The notes beneath the pieces are model-generated. The model did no database searches. It was given only the letters and a program-made list of their open reading frames with translations, and was not told the DNA's origin. DNA of 64,000 bases from Chitinophagaceae bacterium (GTDB lineage: Bacteria; Bacteroidota; Bacteroidia; Chitinophagales; Chitinophagaceae), in contig CANGEW010000001.1 in NCBI GenBank assembly GCA_947452965.1, positions 186,001-250,000 on the forward strand, in the 5' to 3' direction. Position 1 is the first letter of the stretch. Every line of letters starts with the position of its first letter. Made by a program: the position numbers and the translations under genes. Shown here piece by piece: positions 63,055 to 64,000 of this stretch.

Positions 63055-63900
63055 ATGATTACAAAAATAGGTGTAGTGGGGGCTGGCACAATGGGTAGTG
63101 GCATTGCGCTTTGTGTGGCGCAACATGGCTTTACAACTTTGCTTTTTGACTCAAATGCTACAGCCATAGAAACTGCAAAAAAATCGATAAGCAAAAATCT
63201 TTCTTCGCTTCTTGAAAAAAACAAACTCACACTTGAAGAAAAAACAGCAATAGAAAATCGAATTCAATATTGTAATGAGATCAAAGACTGTAAAGCTGAT
63301 TTAATCATTGAAGCTATTATCGAAAAGGTGGACATCAAAACAAGTGTATTCAATGAGCTTGCACTTATCAATTCAAACAAAACAATTTTTACAAGCAACA
63401 CCTCTTCCTTGTCAATTAACAGAATTCAAGAAAAATTTGCATATCCTGATAGATTTGCAGGTATGCATTTTTTTAATCCTGCTCAATTAATGAAATTGGT
63501 AGAGGTAGTAAAAGGAGATCAAACATCTCAAGATGTAATAGAAACATTGGTTGAAGTATGTGACAGGCTTCAAAAAACTGCCGTAGTATGTAAAGACGCA
63601 CCTGGATTCATTGTAAATCGGGTGGCTCGTCATTATTATTTAGAAGCTATGAAACTAGTCTCTGTTAACATGGCTAGTATTGAACAAGTGGATACTATCA
63701 TGGAATCAGCTGGTTTTAAAATGGGGCCATTCAAACTAATGGACCTAATTGGTAACGATATTAATCTTGCTGTTACAACATCACTTTATGATGCCTGTAA
63801 CCAAGCTATTCGATTTGAGCCATCACCTCTACAAATACAAAAAGTACAGATAGGCGCATTAGGAAAAAAAACTGGTAAGGGTTTTTATAATTACAGCTAA
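63055..63900 (+). CDS. 3-hydroxyacyl-CoA dehydrogenase (3-hydroxybutyryl-CoA type)
   Basis: NAD(P)-dependent oxidation of L-3-hydroxyacyl-CoA, a short single-function form of 281 residues. The Rossmann domain is GVVGAGTMGSGIALCVAQHGF, and later are the catalytic His segment GMHFFNPAQLMKLVEVV, the Asp/Glu region and CKDAPGFIVNRVARHYYLEAM. It resembles Hbd/PaaH, so butanoate or phenylacetate/fatty acid metabolism is likely. It lies 1 nt after pheS and precedes an SDR gene. Confidence 0.93.
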   Translation: MITKIGVVGAGTMGSGIALCVAQHGFTTLLFDSNATAIETAKKSISKNLSSLLEKNKLTLEEKTAIENRIQYCNEIKDCKADLIIEAIIEKVDIKTSVFNELALINSNKTIFTSNTSSLSINRIQEKFAYPDRFAGMHFFNPAQLMKLVEVVKGDQTSQDVIETLVEVCDRLQKTAVVCKDAPGFIVNRVARHYYLEAMKLVSVNMASIEQVDTIMESAGFKMGPFKLMDLIGNDINLAVTTSLYDACNQAIRFEPSPLQIQKVQIGALGKKTGKGFYNYS

Positions 63901-63945
63901 ACTTTTAACAACATTGAGTCTTTTCGAAAGTATTAAACCAAGTTC

Positions 63946-64000
63946 ATGCAAATAAAGCCTTTAGAAAAAGATGCAGTGTGTCTGGTAACGGGCGCTTCTG
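63946..64000 (+). CDS. Short-chain dehydrogenase/reductase, 3' end missing (window edge)
   Basis: The frame opens at ATG 63946 and reads MQIKPLEKDAVCLVTGAS up to the window end. The VTGAS segment is the cofactor-binding start of an SDR. Only 18 codons are seen, so the call rests on that motif and on the position after the acyl-CoA dehydrogenase gene. Confidence 0.55.
   Translation, partial: MQIKPLEKDAVCLVTGAS

Overview
The window is AT-rich, densely coded chromosomal DNA of a member of the Bacteroidota, most likely Chitinophagia/Chitinophagaceae-like (the phylum is well supported, the family is inference). The evidence is a PorP/SprF-type type IX secretion protein, GldC and a GldE-like protein, Bacteroidota-type promoters (TTG...TAnnTTTG), few recognisable Shine-Dalgarno sequences, and an mreB-mreC-mreD-PBP2-rodA operon. 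I see no tRNA, rRNA, CRISPR array, insertion sequence, prophage or plasmid gene. No stretch over 300 bases lacks a gene. The longest gap is 32353-32644, a divergent promoter region that holds one -7 element on the minus strand and nothing else I can recognise.

Layout. 1-5 kb: the end of serS (start lies outside the window), a small cytochrome c lipoprotein, a peptide transporter with an unusual extra domain, and purD. 5-11 kb: the cell-elongation operon mreBCD-mrdA-rodA. 11-15 kb (minus strand): an MsbA-like ABC exporter preceded by a secreted 738-residue protein of unknown function with a His/Cys arrangement like a clan CD cysteine peptidase. 15-17 kb: a PhoB/PhoR-like two-component pair. 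17-32.4 kb: one long minus-strand cluster that begins with Wza- and Wzc-like export proteins, continues through sugar-modifying enzymes, a glycosyltransferase, a putative Wzy polymerase, a polysaccharide deacetylase and the initiating phosphosugar transferase, and ends with an aminotransferase, a 4,6-dehydratase and two surface proteins typical of type IX secretion/gliding loci (PorP/SprF and an OmpA-PD40 protein).

32.6-36.7 kb: a DUF47/Pit phosphate uptake pair, galE, and a stand-alone C-terminal transketolase subunit. 36.7-38.4 kb: an ECF sigma factor with a putative membrane anti-sigma factor and a small periplasmic protein. 38.5-49.9 kb: plus-strand housekeeping genes: murA (with the active-site Cys replaced by Asp), gmk, a GldE-like CBS protein, a divergent glycosyltransferase, gldC, YqeY, CvpA, an alpha/beta hydrolase, a CBS protein, a short Omp85-like protein, nadK and a second two-component system. 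50-64 kb: mixed-strand housekeeping genes: an SDR, a HAD phosphatase, a Cys/Lys-rich secreted peptide, psd-cdsA-CPBP protease, dusB, a glutathione peroxidase, tadA, superoxide dismutase, a DUF3050 protein, an M16 peptidase, a Bax-inhibitor-like protein, pheS, a 3-hydroxyacyl-CoA dehydrogenase and the start of another SDR.

Most of the window is envelope biology: wall elongation (mre/rod, murA), phospholipid synthesis (psd, cdsA), surface polysaccharide, and outer-membrane secretion/motility. Several start codons were moved from the longest possible reading frame to an internal ATG because the longer form would begin inside a promoter element or would hide a signal peptide. The points most worth following are the 738-residue His/Cys protein, the join between the polysaccharide cluster and the type IX-type surface genes, the MurA Cys-to-Asp change, and the recurrent -7 promoter elements placed only 3-20 nt from start codons.
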